Shown: positions 17,690 to 27,464 of the stretch, piece after piece
Numbering within the stretch: the first letter of the stretch is position 1
Layout of the letters: each line of letters opens with the position of its first letter
Assembly (NCBI GenBank): GCA_020635455.1
Contig: JACJZT010000003.1
Coordinates: 310,001 to 374,000, forward strand
DNA: 64,000 bases
Source: Flavobacteriales bacterium
Lineage (GTDB): Bacteria > Bacteroidota > Bacteroidia > NS11-12g > UBA9320
Reading direction: 5' to 3'
Program-made: the position numbers and the translations under genes
The notes under the pieces: model-generated
Databases searched by the model: none
What the model was told of the DNA's origin: nothing
Seen by the model: the letters and a program-made list of their open reading frames with translations, nothing else

Positions 17690-19372
17690 ATGAATCAGTG
17701 CATTAAAGCTTTTCTTTCATGTTTGATTTTACTGCCGGGCTTGCCCTTACAGGCGCAGTTTACCTACATGCCGATCAATAGTTTTACAAACTATCACCTT
17801 GACCAACTCGACATTTCAGGGGATTTAAAAAACACAGTTACATCCGTTAAACCAATACCCAGGTCGGATCTTTATTCCCGTGCAAATTCTTATGAGTTCA
17901 AACCTTCGAAAAGATATTTTCAGATTGAACTTTTTGAATATACCGGTAAGCTGAATTCAAAATCGGATAAACCGGATGAAAATGCGAATCCATGGAAAGG
18001 TTTCAAAAAATCCATCTATCAAACTCCCGCAGCCTTCTTTTCAGTTAAAACTCCGGGACTTATCTTGATGCTAAACCCTGTGTTGGGTTTGTCGGCAGGT
18101 TATGACCAAAGTTCCGGATCCGTTACAAATCGTTTTTCAGAAGGTTTCGAAGTGCGGGGAACCATCGATTCAAAAGTTGGATTTTATTCACGATTGAGCA
18201 TCAATCATTTCAAATTTCCGGACTATTTCAACAGCATCATTGATTCCAATCTTGTTATACCCGGTGAAGGGTATCATGTTCGCTCAGAAGGTAGTTTCGA
18301 AAAATTTCTCAAATCGGCAGGATACATAACCTTTTCACCAACCAGTCATATTGGTATGCAACTGGGATTCGACCGTAATTTCATTGGAAACGGTTACCGC
18401 AGTTTGATCCTTTCAAATTTTGCTCGGGAATATCCTTTCCTGAAGATCAACACAAAAATCTGGAGGTTGAATTATCAGAATCTGTTCACCCAACTTATCG
18501 ATTACAACAAACAATCTGCCACCGGTAAGGGACAGCAACCCAAGTTTATGACCAGTCATTATCTCGGGATGAAGTTATTCAAAAATCTGGATATTGGATT
18601 ATTCGAATCGGTCGTTTTCAGCCGGTCAGACAGTACCGGAAGCAGGGGGTTTGATCTGAACTATCTCAATCCAATAATATTTTATACTGCCATTGAGCGC
18701 GATTTGAATAGCGGTGATAATGTTATTGTAGGTTTCGACTGGAAATGGAATTTCCTTCAACGTTTTTCGTTTTACGGGCAGTTGGTACTTGATGAGTTTT
18801 CGGGAAAGGAAATGTTAAAACGCAGTGGATGGTGGGGTAATAAGTATGGTGCCCAGGCCGGATTAAAATACATTAACGCACTGGGAATTAAAGGCTTGTT
18901 CTTACAGGCTGAATACAATCTTGTAAGACCTTACACCTATTCTCATTTCAACAGAAGTCAGAATTATGTTCATTATAATGAAGCTCTTGCTCATCCCCTA
19001 CAGGCAAATTTCAGGGAAATTATCTTTAACCTAAGGTATCAGCTGAATTACAGATGGTTTATCGACGGAGGGTTTATCGTGGCTGAGCGAGGCTTGGACA
19101 GCAGCGCTACTTCGAAAAGTTTTGGGGGAAATATTCTCACCACCTATCTCAACCGGCCTTATGAATACGAACACAGCATCGGACAGGGTGTTTTAACAAA
19201 ATACAATATTATCTGGTTGAATTTGTCGTACATGGCTTATCATAACCTGTGGCTAGATGCCCGTGTAAATTTAAGAAGTTTGAAAAGCGACCTGTCAAAA
19301 TACGACTCTGAAAGCAGTTGGGTACAACTTGGACTGCGAATGAATGTTAGCATGCGGAACTATGATTTTTAA
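17690..19372 (+). CDS. RemB/Wzi-like outer-membrane protein
   Basis: A 560-residue outer-membrane protein with a signal peptide (to about residue 22, ending LQAQ). The rest is rich in amphipathic strands with aromatic ends (YPFLKINTKIWRLNYQNLF, KINALGIKGLFLQAEYNL-like blocks) and finishes with LRMNVSMRNYDF, whose terminal Phe is typical of barrels. This build matches the Bacteroidota capsule-assembly Wzi-like / gliding-motility RemB group. In that family a role in polysaccharide anchoring or surface motility is proposed; nothing here shows which. The neighbouring glycosyltransferase fits an envelope-polysaccharide context. Confidence 0.75.
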   Translation: MNQCIKAFLSCLILLPGLPLQAQFTYMPINSFTNYHLDQLDISGDLKNTVTSVKPIPRSDLYSRANSYEFKPSKRYFQIELFEYTGKLNSKSDKPDENANPWKGFKKSIYQTPAAFFSVKTPGLILMLNPVLGLSAGYDQSSGSVTNRFSEGFEVRGTIDSKVGFYSRLSINHFKFPDYFNSIIDSNLVIPGEGYHVRSEGSFEKFLKSAGYITFSPTSHIGMQLGFDRNFIGNGYRSLILSNFAREYPFLKINTKIWRLNYQNLFTQLIDYNKQSATGKGQQPKFMTSHYLGMKLFKNLDIGLFESVVFSRSDSTGSRGFDLNYLNPIIFYTAIERDLNSGDNVIVGFDWKWNFLQRFSFYGQLVLDEFSGKEMLKRSGWWGNKYGAQAGLKYINALGIKGLFLQAEYNLVRPYTYSHFNRSQNYVHYNEALAHPLQANFREIIFNLRYQLNYRWFIDGGFIVAERGLDSSATSKSFGGNILTTYLNRPYEYEHSIGQGVLTKYNIIWLNLSYMAYHNLWLDARVNLRSLKSDLSKYDSESSWVQLGLRMNVSMRNYDF

Positions 19373-19440
19373 GCATTTGTTTCAGAATACGCCTGTTTTG
19401 GAAAAAAGAATAGCTTACTTTATCTAATTTTGCTACTGAA

Positions 19441-20388
19441 ATGATAAGTGTTGTTGTACCGATCTATAATGAGGAAACGAATATATCCGCCCTTTTGGAA
19501 CGATTGCGTGTTTCTTTGGATAAGACGGGTGAGAAATATGAGGTCATTTATGTGAATGATGGCAGTAAGGACCGTTCGATGGAGCTAATACGGGAACTGT
19601 CTGCAAAACACAACTTTGTTAAATACATAAATTTCAGCAGAAATTTCGGACATCAGATTGCTGTTTCGGCAGGTTTGGATAAGTGTAAAGGTGAACAAAT
19701 CGTGATCATTGATGCCGATGGGCAGGACCCTCCGGAACTCATACCGGCCCTTTTCAATAAAATGAAAGAAGGTTTTGAGATCGTTTACGCAAAAAGAAGG
19801 TCACGAAACGGTGAAACTCTGCTCAAGAAGGCAACTGCCAAATGGTTTTACAAATTTCTTTCCAGGATCACATCCATAGAAATTCCGCTTGACACCGGTG
19901 ATTTCAGGATACTTCACCGAAAAGTTGCTGAACAGGTTAAGCGAATGCCCGAAAAACAAAAATTTTTGCGAGGTCAAATGGCCTGGGTCGGTTTCAGACA
20001 AACCTTTCTTGAATACGATCGAGATGAAAGAATGAGCGGACAGACCGGTTACACTTTCAGAAAAATGTTGAGACTGGCCATGGATGGAATAACTTCCTTT
20101 TCGAACCTTCCACTCAGAATTGCAACCATTTCAGGTTTTGTTTGTTCTTTTTTCGGACTTTTTTTGATCGCATATACCTTGTACAGCCGGTTTATTTTGA
20201 AAGATTACGAACCGGGATGGTCATCGCTGATGATCACGATAGTTTTTATAGGCGGTATACAATTAATTGGGATTGGGATCATTGGTGAATACATCAGCCG
20301 TATCTACGACAACATTCGGAACAGACCCTTATACATCATTGATGAAACCAATATAAAAGACGAAACCGAAGAGTTACCATCAAAGTAA
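19441..20388 (+). CDS. Family 2 glycosyltransferase (DPM1/GtrB-like) with two C-terminal TM helices
   Basis: A 315-residue inner-membrane-bound GT2 enzyme. The GT-A core shows VVPIYNEETNISALL, YVNDGSKDRS, IDADGQDPPEL (metal-binding DxD-like motif) and TGDFRILHRKV. Two hydrophobic segments follow at about 228-250 and 263-285. This is the layout of enzymes that transfer a sugar to undecaprenyl or dolichyl phosphate at the cytoplasmic face. The sugar is unknown. An exact -7 box, TAATTTTG at 19425-19432, lies only 8 bases ahead of the ATG. Confidence 0.92.
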   Translation: MISVVVPIYNEETNISALLERLRVSLDKTGEKYEVIYVNDGSKDRSMELIRELSAKHNFVKYINFSRNFGHQIAVSAGLDKCKGEQIVIIDADGQDPPELIPALFNKMKEGFEIVYAKRRSRNGETLLKKATAKWFYKFLSRITSIEIPLDTGDFRILHRKVAEQVKRMPEKQKFLRGQMAWVGFRQTFLEYDRDERMSGQTGYTFRKMLRLAMDGITSFSNLPLRIATISGFVCSFFGLFLIAYTLYSRFILKDYEPGWSSLMITIVFIGGIQLIGIGIIGEYISRIYDNIRNRPLYIIDETNIKDETEELPSK

Positions 20389-20434
20389 CCTTAAGGAATT
20401 ACACCGTACGGTTTATGGCAATATAAAAAACAAA

Positions 20435-21001
20435 ATGCACTCGATCGAGCCCTTTTACAACTGGCAACACATTTACAAACCGGAAGATGATAAATTATCT
20501 CCTTTTTTCGGTCTTAAAAATTCTGAAGTATATTTTTCAAAAACGATCTATGAACATTACATTCATCCCCAATGGGACGAATTTGGGTCGAATACCCTTT
20601 ACCTTAAAATGTTACAGGTTGACTATGAAGAAGGATACTGCGTAATTGAATTGATGGGTGAATGGAATGATTGCATCGAAAACGATATTATGTATCTTAA
20701 AAGGGAAGTTATCGATGAACTTACGGTTCTTGGAATCCATAAATTTATCTTGATCGGAGAAAATGTTCTGAACTTTCATGCCTCCGACGAAGAATATTAC
20801 GAAGAGTGGTATCAGGATGTGGAAGACGGATGGATCGCAATGATAAACTTCAGAGAACATGTTCTTGAAGAATTTTCGAAATTTAAAATTGACTATTATG
20901 TAAATTTCGGAGGCGAACTGAACTCACTGAACTGGAGAAGAAACACAGCAAAAGCCTTATTCAGCAAGGTTAATGAAATACTGGAACACCGTCTTAATTA
21001 A
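20435..21001 (+). CDS. Conserved hypothetical protein (Bacteroidota)
   Basis: A 188-residue soluble, acidic protein without a signal peptide or membrane segment. Visible blocks are FYNWQHIYKPEDDKLSPFFG near the N-terminus, HPQWDEFGSNTLYLKMLQVDY, a helical middle and NFGGELNSLNWRRNTAKALF near the end. I recall closely similar proteins of this length across Bacteroidota but know of no function. It starts 46 bases after the glycosyltransferase gene on the same strand, so co-transcription is possible, and it ends 25 bases before the convergent five-gene operon. Confidence 0.75.
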   Translation: MHSIEPFYNWQHIYKPEDDKLSPFFGLKNSEVYFSKTIYEHYIHPQWDEFGSNTLYLKMLQVDYEEGYCVIELMGEWNDCIENDIMYLKREVIDELTVLGIHKFILIGENVLNFHASDEEYYEEWYQDVEDGWIAMINFREHVLEEFSKFKIDYYVNFGGELNSLNWRRNTAKALFSKVNEILEHRLN

Positions 21002-21025
21002 TCTGATTAAATTGAAACGGATAGT

Positions 21026-23869
21026 TTACTGAGTCTCTTCCAGTAAATTGTACAAAAGCAGATCGGAACTTACGATCATATGGGTCATTTCAACCGAATT
21101 AAAACTGAAAACATAAGAATCTTCCGATAATTTTACAGAATGTATCTTGTTGTTTCCAAACAGATCCGGACCCAGATACCTTTTTTCATTCAAATCAAAA
21201 CCAAAACCCTTTGTGGATCCTATTTCGGCATAACCATAAAGCACGAGGTATGGAGACAGATTTGAATCCATTTGAATGGTTTTTTTATGTTCACCAACCA
21301 TAACTTCTGTACCTGAAGCCAAAGGAATGAGTTCACTGGAAGGGATCCCATTGAATAAAGGATGACGTTGCAGGTGCTTTACCATATCAAAAATAAGGTC
21401 TGCATCGGGTAAGACCGAGTTTTCTTTTGAATTTAGGATACTCAGTATTCTTTTTGATTCATAGTCATCCTTTTCAGGACTTATCATTGAATGCAAATTT
21501 TGAAAGGCAAGGCTGCGCAGAAACGTGTTGGGATGAAAAAGGTAGCTTTTAAGGGTGGAAAAATAGACCGGGGACCTTCCAAAACCGATCTGTTTCAGGG
21601 CACATGCCTTGCTCCAGCCACCAATCTTTGTATAATCCGAATTCAGTAATGAAATTAAAGCCTCTTCTAATTTAAGGACCGGATAAAAGTACCAGCGGTT
21701 CAAAAGTTGTAATCTTCTAAAATCTGCGGATTTGTTAAATATGGTGAGAATTTTGTCTTTGATCTCCATGTTAAGCAGATTGTCGATCAGCTCCAATGCC
21801 AAAAGATTGGAATCCTGATCGGGTGAGAATACGTTTTCACGTATGGCCATTATGGAAGCCTGATCAAATTTCCATGTAAGGATTGAAAGTATCCTGTTTT
21901 CAAGAGCATATTCCTCCTCCTTTAAAGCATCGTGTAATTGCTTAAACTCTGTATCTTCCGGTATCGAGTTCAGTATTGAGATCAGATAGGTAAGTTCCTC
22001 CAGACATCTTTCCAGATTGGTATAAAAATGCTGTATATCGCTCTCACTGATCTTGAATTTATGATGTTCCAGAAAATAATAGGCCTGAGATTTAATGTAA
22101 TAATCAGGGTAATGGGTGAGGCTCAGCAAATAACTCAGTATTGAAGGATTATTTGTTTTTCCGATAATATTTAAGATAAGCCTTTTTTCAAAACTGTGCT
22201 TGGCTTCATTAAGTTTTCTTTTCAAGACATTCAGGGTTTCAACGGTAATGACCTTATCTTCAATAGCCATTTCAAACAGCCCGTGAATGTTGTATTTATG
22301 GTTAAGTTCAGAAACTTTTTCAGATTGGTAATCGTCTTTAGGCGGCAAAATAAACAAGGATTCTTCCAGTTTTATCGATTGTGTAGATTCTGTTGCACTC
22401 AACTCCTCCGGAGATGTTTCAACCTGTTTAAGATTCAGAAAGAACTTATTTCCCAAAAAGGTGTTGATGGCCTTTTTTATCGACAGATCCTCTGATGCCT
22501 TTGTGTACACTAACTGAAGTTTTTCCCATCCCAGCATATGGGTGCTTTTAAGGTTGAGATGCTTTGCTTCGAGAATATGCTTTATTTTTTCCTTATAGGC
22601 ATTTACCAGCTTCAGGGCAAAATAAACCCATATCACAAAAAGAACCAGACTGATGTACAAAATACCGGTCTGAAGGTATTCGGAAGGGGTAAGTGCTCCA
22701 TAGGCGATCAGGGCCAGACTACCAATAATAACTGAGATCTGCTTGGTTCCTCCCTCAATCTTTGCCAGGATCGAAAGTCGTTCTGCCGGCTCAAGGATCT
22801 GATACAAGTTTTTATAAGCTGGTTCCTCAATAGATTTTTTAAAGATCCTTTCGAGAAACTTCAGAGCAAAAACAAAGCCGGTCAGGGCATAAACATGAGA
22901 CGGGTTAAAAGACGAAAGAATGGAAAACAGAATAAAGGCAAGACAAATGAAGGGAAGAACAACCAATCCCGATTTCAGGCCAAAAGCCCTGAAGAACCTG
23001 GAAGCATACACTCCGAGTAAAAATTCAAATATTTTTACAAGGCTCAGAAAATAACCAATAAAAGTTGCCAGTTCATCGGGCTTATCGGCAAAGGTTATTT
23101 GTGAATTAACCAAAAATCCATAATCCACAAAATAATACGCAATGGTTGACAAGCCACCACTTAAGGCAATGAACAAAATAAACTTCTGACCAAGCAATTC
23201 CCGGTACGTATGTGTCGCTGCTTCCTGTTTGCCCTTTTGTACACCTTTGTTTATACCTATATCCAGATCCTGAACGATCTTTATAAGAATAAAATAACCG
23301 ATCAGGAGTCCTATACTGGCAACCCATAAGAGGTTTAAATTTGAGCCAAGAACATGCGTTAAGGTTGGAACGGAAAAATACCCGACGATATAGGCAAGGG
23401 TACCGGCGGAGGAAATTACTCCTGCATATTGTTTGCTCTCTTTCAGGTTGAATGTTTTAATTAACAAACCTGCCTGTTGATTGGAGGCCAGGTAAATAAA
23501 GGGAGTGCAGAACAGATAGACCATAAAGCTCAGTGCTTTGGAGTAAAACGAGTGTGGGTTGATGATCAGAAAACCAAACCAGAAAAGAGCTGCACATAGC
23601 AGCATGAATGCATGTGGTATATAAAAGGCTTTATTCCCAAGCCTGCTAAAAAATTTTCCATAGGCAATGATTATGGCATAGCCAATGATCCCTGAAAAGA
23701 AGTATCCAACGGGCAAAAAGCTTTTCTCAAATTTGCCTACAAATTCGATGGTGGCAACCGAGAAGAAAATTGAAACAAAAATGGAAGTAAAAAAAGAATG
23801 AAGTACCTGCAATAATAGAACCCGGTTTTGAAACAGTTCAAGACTCGAACTAAAATGCGGAATTCTCAT
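21026..23869 (-). CDS. NTT/MFS-like carrier fused to HEAT-like region and cNMP-binding-like domain
   Basis: A 947-residue protein, last gene of a five-gene overlapping operon. Residues 1-415 contain about 11-12 hydrophobic helices with the overall look of the nucleotide (ATP/ADP) translocase/MFS family. From about 425 to 815 the protein is soluble and helical, with HEAT-like units (NPSILSYLLSLTHYPDYYIKS, TFLRSLAFQNLHSMI). From about 820 (LFNGIPSSELIPLAS) to the end it resembles the beta-roll of cyclic-nucleotide-binding domains, but the phosphate-binding GE...RxA signature is absent. Fusions of this type are annotated in other genomes as nucleotide transporters; transport of a nucleotide is therefore only a possibility. 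Start is coupled to the methyltransferase stop (TAATG). Confidence 0.75.
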   Translation of the reverse strand: MRIPHFSSSLELFQNRVLLLQVLHSFFTSIFVSIFFSVATIEFVGKFEKSFLPVGYFFSGIIGYAIIIAYGKFFSRLGNKAFYIPHAFMLLCAALFWFGFLIINPHSFYSKALSFMVYLFCTPFIYLASNQQAGLLIKTFNLKESKQYAGVISSAGTLAYIVGYFSVPTLTHVLGSNLNLLWVASIGLLIGYFILIKIVQDLDIGINKGVQKGKQEAATHTYRELLGQKFILFIALSGGLSTIAYYFVDYGFLVNSQITFADKPDELATFIGYFLSLVKIFEFLLGVYASRFFRAFGLKSGLVVLPFICLAFILFSILSSFNPSHVYALTGFVFALKFLERIFKKSIEEPAYKNLYQILEPAERLSILAKIEGGTKQISVIIGSLALIAYGALTPSEYLQTGILYISLVLFVIWVYFALKLVNAYKEKIKHILEAKHLNLKSTHMLGWEKLQLVYTKASEDLSIKKAINTFLGNKFFLNLKQVETSPEELSATESTQSIKLEESLFILPPKDDYQSEKVSELNHKYNIHGLFEMAIEDKVITVETLNVLKRKLNEAKHSFEKRLILNIIGKTNNPSILSYLLSLTHYPDYYIKSQAYYFLEHHKFKISESDIQHFYTNLERCLEELTYLISILNSIPEDTEFKQLHDALKEEEYALENRILSILTWKFDQASIMAIRENVFSPDQDSNLLALELIDNLLNMEIKDKILTIFNKSADFRRLQLLNRWYFYPVLKLEEALISLLNSDYTKIGGWSKACALKQIGFGRSPVYFSTLKSYLFHPNTFLRSLAFQNLHSMISPEKDDYESKRILSILNSKENSVLPDADLIFDMVKHLQRHPLFNGIPSSELIPLASGTEVMVGEHKKTIQMDSNLSPYLVLYGYAEIGSTKGFGFDLNEKRYLGPDLFGNNKIHSVKLSEDSYVFSFNSVEMTHMIVSSDLLLYNLLEETQ

Positions 23870-24690
23870 TATTTAACTGCAGAATAGACAACCCTTTTAA
23901 AACTTAGTATTACATTATCATTTGACAGATCTGCTTCAATTGGTGTAAAATCTACTTGATCAAGTTTGGGATGCAAGTCAAGAATATATTGGTTCCATTG
24001 CTTTAGTTTTTCAACCTGATCCTGAAACTCTGAACTCAATCGACGGTTGGTATGTAGTATGTAATCGAACGTAAACAATTTTTGAGGTTGATCAAATCCG
24101 GCTGCGATCAATTGTCTTTCTAATTCCTCATTGAGAATGAAATTTCGCTGTTCCGCAAGATTTTTGAAACCGGCAAGTACGTCCTTCTTTGCAATTACGG
24201 AGGTAAAAAAAATATGATTTTCGGGATGCAGATCCGGTTTCCATATGTACAAACGACCACCGGGTTTTAACAATTTGTATATTTTATCAAAGGAACTTTT
24301 TTTATCGTCAGCCGGAATCTCGTGTATAAACATTTTGCAAAGCACTACATCGAATAAATTTTCGGAAGCCGGTTGCAAGATGAGATCCTTTTTGGTGAAG
24401 AATGTTTTAACCGAAGTTCTGTGAGTGGCAATATAAACCTCATGGTCCTTAACTGCCTTTTTTGTAAAAATATCCGATGCATCCCAGAGGTGATACTCCA
24501 TATAAAGGTCCGGATAATGTTTAAGGATCTTATATAAAAATGAACCGTATCCACCTCCGAGGTCTAAAAATTTATGACCGTTCTTAAGGTCCATCAATTC
24601 CAGAACTTTGTCATAAACTTCATCGGATTCGTTGTGAATCAATGAAAAGTCGACGTTGCGCTTGCTGTAATCTGTAACCGGTTTCTTCAT
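23869..24690 (-). CDS. Class I SAM-dependent methyltransferase
   Basis: A 273-residue cytoplasmic enzyme with a Rossmann methyltransferase fold. SAM-binding motif I is FLDLGGGYGSFLYKI (about residues 40-54). The post-core region shows VVLCKMFIHEIPADDKK and LLKPGGRLYIWKPD, as in small-molecule (O- or N-) methyltransferases. The C-terminal 100 residues are helical and probably bind substrate. No DNA-methylase motif (DPPY/NPPY) is present, so it is not a restriction-modification enzyme. It overlaps the receptor gene by 4 bases and the carrier gene by 1, so its product is presumably made in step with both. Confidence 0.85.
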   Translation of the reverse strand: MKKPVTDYSKRNVDFSLIHNESDEVYDKVLELMDLKNGHKFLDLGGGYGSFLYKILKHYPDLYMEYHLWDASDIFTKKAVKDHEVYIATHRTSVKTFFTKKDLILQPASENLFDVVLCKMFIHEIPADDKKSSFDKIYKLLKPGGRLYIWKPDLHPENHIFFTSVIAKKDVLAGFKNLAEQRNFILNEELERQLIAAGFDQPQKLFTFDYILHTNRRLSSEFQDQVEKLKQWNQYILDLHPKLDQVDFTPIEADLSNDNVILSFKRVVYSAVK

Positions 24691-27464
24691 ATGTCAAGAA
24701 TAAGACTAAGCAAAAAATTTCTGCTTTGTTGAGGCACAAAGGGCACAAATCCATTGTAATTGGTTGTATAATTACCATCAGCCGTTCGTGGCCCGGGTGA
24801 ATAATACTTTGTATTCAGCAGATTATTGACCGTAAACTGAAACCTCAGGGCGGGGATCTTACGATGCCTGTAAAGCAAAGAGCTGTTAAACACAATGTAG
24901 GCAGGTATCTTATCCGAATTGTCCAAACCCCGGTTATTGGGAACCGTTGTTCCCGGACCTACCGGTTTCAAGCCAACAAAATTCGATCGAATGTTCAGGT
25001 CGAAGTGATGGACTTTATAAGTATGAGGAATGTTGAATCCAAAATTTGCTTTAAATTTTGCAATATCTGCAACCTGTTTTAAGACCTCCAGCTCGGCGCT
25101 ATCGGTTTGTTTGGAATGGGTTATCGTATAGTTGGCAAAGAAGGTAAAACCGGATCGGAATGGTCGGATTATCAGGTTTCCCTGAGAACCAATAATTGTA
25201 TAAGTGCCAATGTTCTCGTTTATCAGATTCGTATTTGAAGGATCTTCAGTTTCAACAAGAGCAACGGCATTTTTTATTCTCGACATAAAAACGGACAAGT
25301 CCCAGTTCAGCTTTGAATTGCTTCTTCTTTGAACGATCATTTCAAAGTTTCGTATTCTTTCGGGAATTAGATCCGGGTTTGCTTCTCTGGTACCTGTGGT
25401 GGAAAATTTGGTAAATTGGGATGGGTTTTGAATTCCCTGTGCAAAAATTCCCTTTAAAACAATTTTGCTCATTTTGTATACTGCAGCAAACTTGGGGTTA
25501 AACCTTTGCCCAAATCCTCCTGTGGCCCGTATACGGTTATCATCCAGTCTTCCGGCTACAGTTACATAAAGCTCATCGGGCACAAACTGATAAGAAATTT
25601 GAGAGTACAAACCCAAATCGAGAACGCTGTACATGTTTGATCCTGCATCCTGGTTTGAGGCAGTTCCGATCTCCTGGGCGGCGTTTCTTTTATCTTCCCC
25701 TTCTGGGGTGGCATAACTGATATATCTGAGGTAATCGCCCTGAAGCATGCTGTTTCTGGTTTCAAAACCCAGCATTGCATTAAAACGGTTACGGATAAAA
25801 TTGAGTTTCAGGTCGTTTCGTATCTGACTGGCACGATAAAAATAGTGAGTTTCTTTCCAGCCATGTTTGTTGCCATCCACAAGAGAGTCGGGAAACAGAA
25901 AATTAAAGATCGACATTGTGGATCCCTGATTTGGTCCGAGCAGGTTATAATAACTGTTGTATGTTACAAGTTTTGTGTTGTTTGAATTTCCATGAACTAC
26001 GTAAGAGAACGTATTCGAAACCGACAGATTTTCATACCTTTTGTTAAAAATGGTGTAAAAGGTTGAATTGCGGGTTGTCCAGTTACTTCCATTGCCGACC
26101 CCTGCCGTAAACAGATCCTGATAATAATGAAAGTTTTCCTGAGCTCTCCAGGTCCTGAATCCAAACTCAAAATCCTTAAAAAGGACCTTTCCTCCAAAAT
26201 AGGAATGCAGTGTTGCGGCCGAAAAACCAATCTCATTACCGTTAACTTTTGCTGTATATAGATCGAGATCTCTTTTTTTCAGAAGGTTCAGGATGCTTTG
26301 AGACGAGTCGGGGTTGATTTTAAGGGTTCCGGTACCATAACCCTGATAATAATTAAAAAAGGGACTGCCCGGAGTCAGCCCGAAACGATTTACCATTTCA
26401 TCGAGTTCATTCCGGGTGGTTGCAGGATTGTCTTTGTAGGTAATGTTTTTCATCAGGTCTTCATTGTAAATGAGCCCTTTGAGGTCTTCCGGATTGTAGT
26501 CAAAAAATGGAATGTTCGTAAGGTCTCTTCCGTTTGAACTAAATACTCTTGAGGTAATTAAAAAGGAAACATTCTTTTGAGTTCCTGCTAAATTCAGGTC
26601 GATGCCTTTTGAGCCATAAGAACCACCTGTGAGTTTACTGTTTATACCCATTTTGAGCCTATTGCTTTCCGATGCATCCGAATCTTTGATCATTGAAGAA
26701 GGGGATTTGGTAATGATGTTGATCGCTCCGGCAAAAGATCTGGGGCCGTAAATGGTCGATGCAGGACCATAAATGATCTCTACGGCACTGATGTTGCTTA
26801 AGGGATATTGCCTCGAAATAAAGGCAATGTTCGACCACACATCGTTTTCCTCAATACCATCAATCATAATAAGCGTTCTCTCGGTGTTGTCCTGTCTGAA
26901 ACCCCTCTGATAAACGTTGGCATAGGTAACCGCATAGATCTTTGATATGTCAAAACCGGGCTGATCGTTAAGCAGGTCGATGAGGTCGAGATACCCTCTC
27001 TTAACAAAATCTTCTTCCTTTATTACCAAAACGGATGCCGAAGCCACGTCGATGTCTTCCGGACTTTTCGAAAGTGAAGTTATGGATCTTTTCTGAAAGC
27101 TGTCGAGCAACTCCTTAACCAGGTCTTTAAAGATCTCAGGATCACTTTGCTCGTAGTAATTTTCAAATTTGGTTTTAATATAGGCAGCCGTATTCTCTTT
27201 GGCTTCGCCTTCCTTTTCCTGCACAATAAGTATTAGGGATTTCAGTTTGAGGTATTCCGGATTTTTATTTCCAATACAGGTGCCATAAAGTTCCAGTGAA
27301 TTCAAGGCTCTGTCGAAGTCTCCACCAATGTAGTAATCCATGGCAAGCTTGTATTTTCCAATACAGGTATCTTCCTTGTTCACATTTCTTTTTTTTCGCT
27401 GCGCAAAAGAGAAGGCAGAAATTAGCATCAGGCTCAGGAATATTATGTGTTTCAATTGAATCAT
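24687..27464 (-). CDS. TonB-dependent receptor with N-terminal TPR-like domain
   Basis: A 925-residue outer-membrane receptor. After a signal peptide (to about residue 21) comes a ~100-residue helical TPR-like region with two TCIG cysteine pairs, in place of the usual carboxypeptidase-regulatory-like domain. A plug domain follows at about 130-250 (ASVLVIKEEDFVKRG, DLLNDQPGFDISK, ERTLIMIDGIEENDVW, EIIYGPASTIYGPRSFAGAINIITK), then a 22-strand-type barrel ending in SLILDI. No SusD-like partner is next to it, which argues against a polysaccharide-utilisation locus. Its position between a STAND ATPase and a methyltransferase, with 4-base overlaps on both sides, suggests ligand sensing or uptake tied to those proteins. 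Confidence 0.88.
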   Translation of the reverse strand: MIQLKHIIFLSLMLISAFSFAQRKKRNVNKEDTCIGKYKLAMDYYIGGDFDRALNSLELYGTCIGNKNPEYLKLKSLILIVQEKEGEAKENTAAYIKTKFENYYEQSDPEIFKDLVKELLDSFQKRSITSLSKSPEDIDVASASVLVIKEEDFVKRGYLDLIDLLNDQPGFDISKIYAVTYANVYQRGFRQDNTERTLIMIDGIEENDVWSNIAFISRQYPLSNISAVEIIYGPASTIYGPRSFAGAINIITKSPSSMIKDSDASESNRLKMGINSKLTGGSYGSKGIDLNLAGTQKNVSFLITSRVFSSNGRDLTNIPFFDYNPEDLKGLIYNEDLMKNITYKDNPATTRNELDEMVNRFGLTPGSPFFNYYQGYGTGTLKINPDSSQSILNLLKKRDLDLYTAKVNGNEIGFSAATLHSYFGGKVLFKDFEFGFRTWRAQENFHYYQDLFTAGVGNGSNWTTRNSTFYTIFNKRYENLSVSNTFSYVVHGNSNNTKLVTYNSYYNLLGPNQGSTMSIFNFLFPDSLVDGNKHGWKETHYFYRASQIRNDLKLNFIRNRFNAMLGFETRNSMLQGDYLRYISYATPEGEDKRNAAQEIGTASNQDAGSNMYSVLDLGLYSQISYQFVPDELYVTVAGRLDDNRIRATGGFGQRFNPKFAAVYKMSKIVLKGIFAQGIQNPSQFTKFSTTGTREANPDLIPERIRNFEMIVQRRSNSKLNWDLSVFMSRIKNAVALVETEDPSNTNLINENIGTYTIIGSQGNLIIRPFRSGFTFFANYTITHSKQTDSAELEVLKQVADIAKFKANFGFNIPHTYKVHHFDLNIRSNFVGLKPVGPGTTVPNNRGLDNSDKIPAYIVFNSSLLYRHRKIPALRFQFTVNNLLNTKYYSPGPRTADGNYTTNYNGFVPFVPQQSRNFLLSLILDI

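Noticed and set aside
23869..24690. DNA methylase of a restriction or BREX-type system
   Set aside because: No DPPY/NPPY catalytic motif; the fold and length fit a small-molecule methyltransferase.
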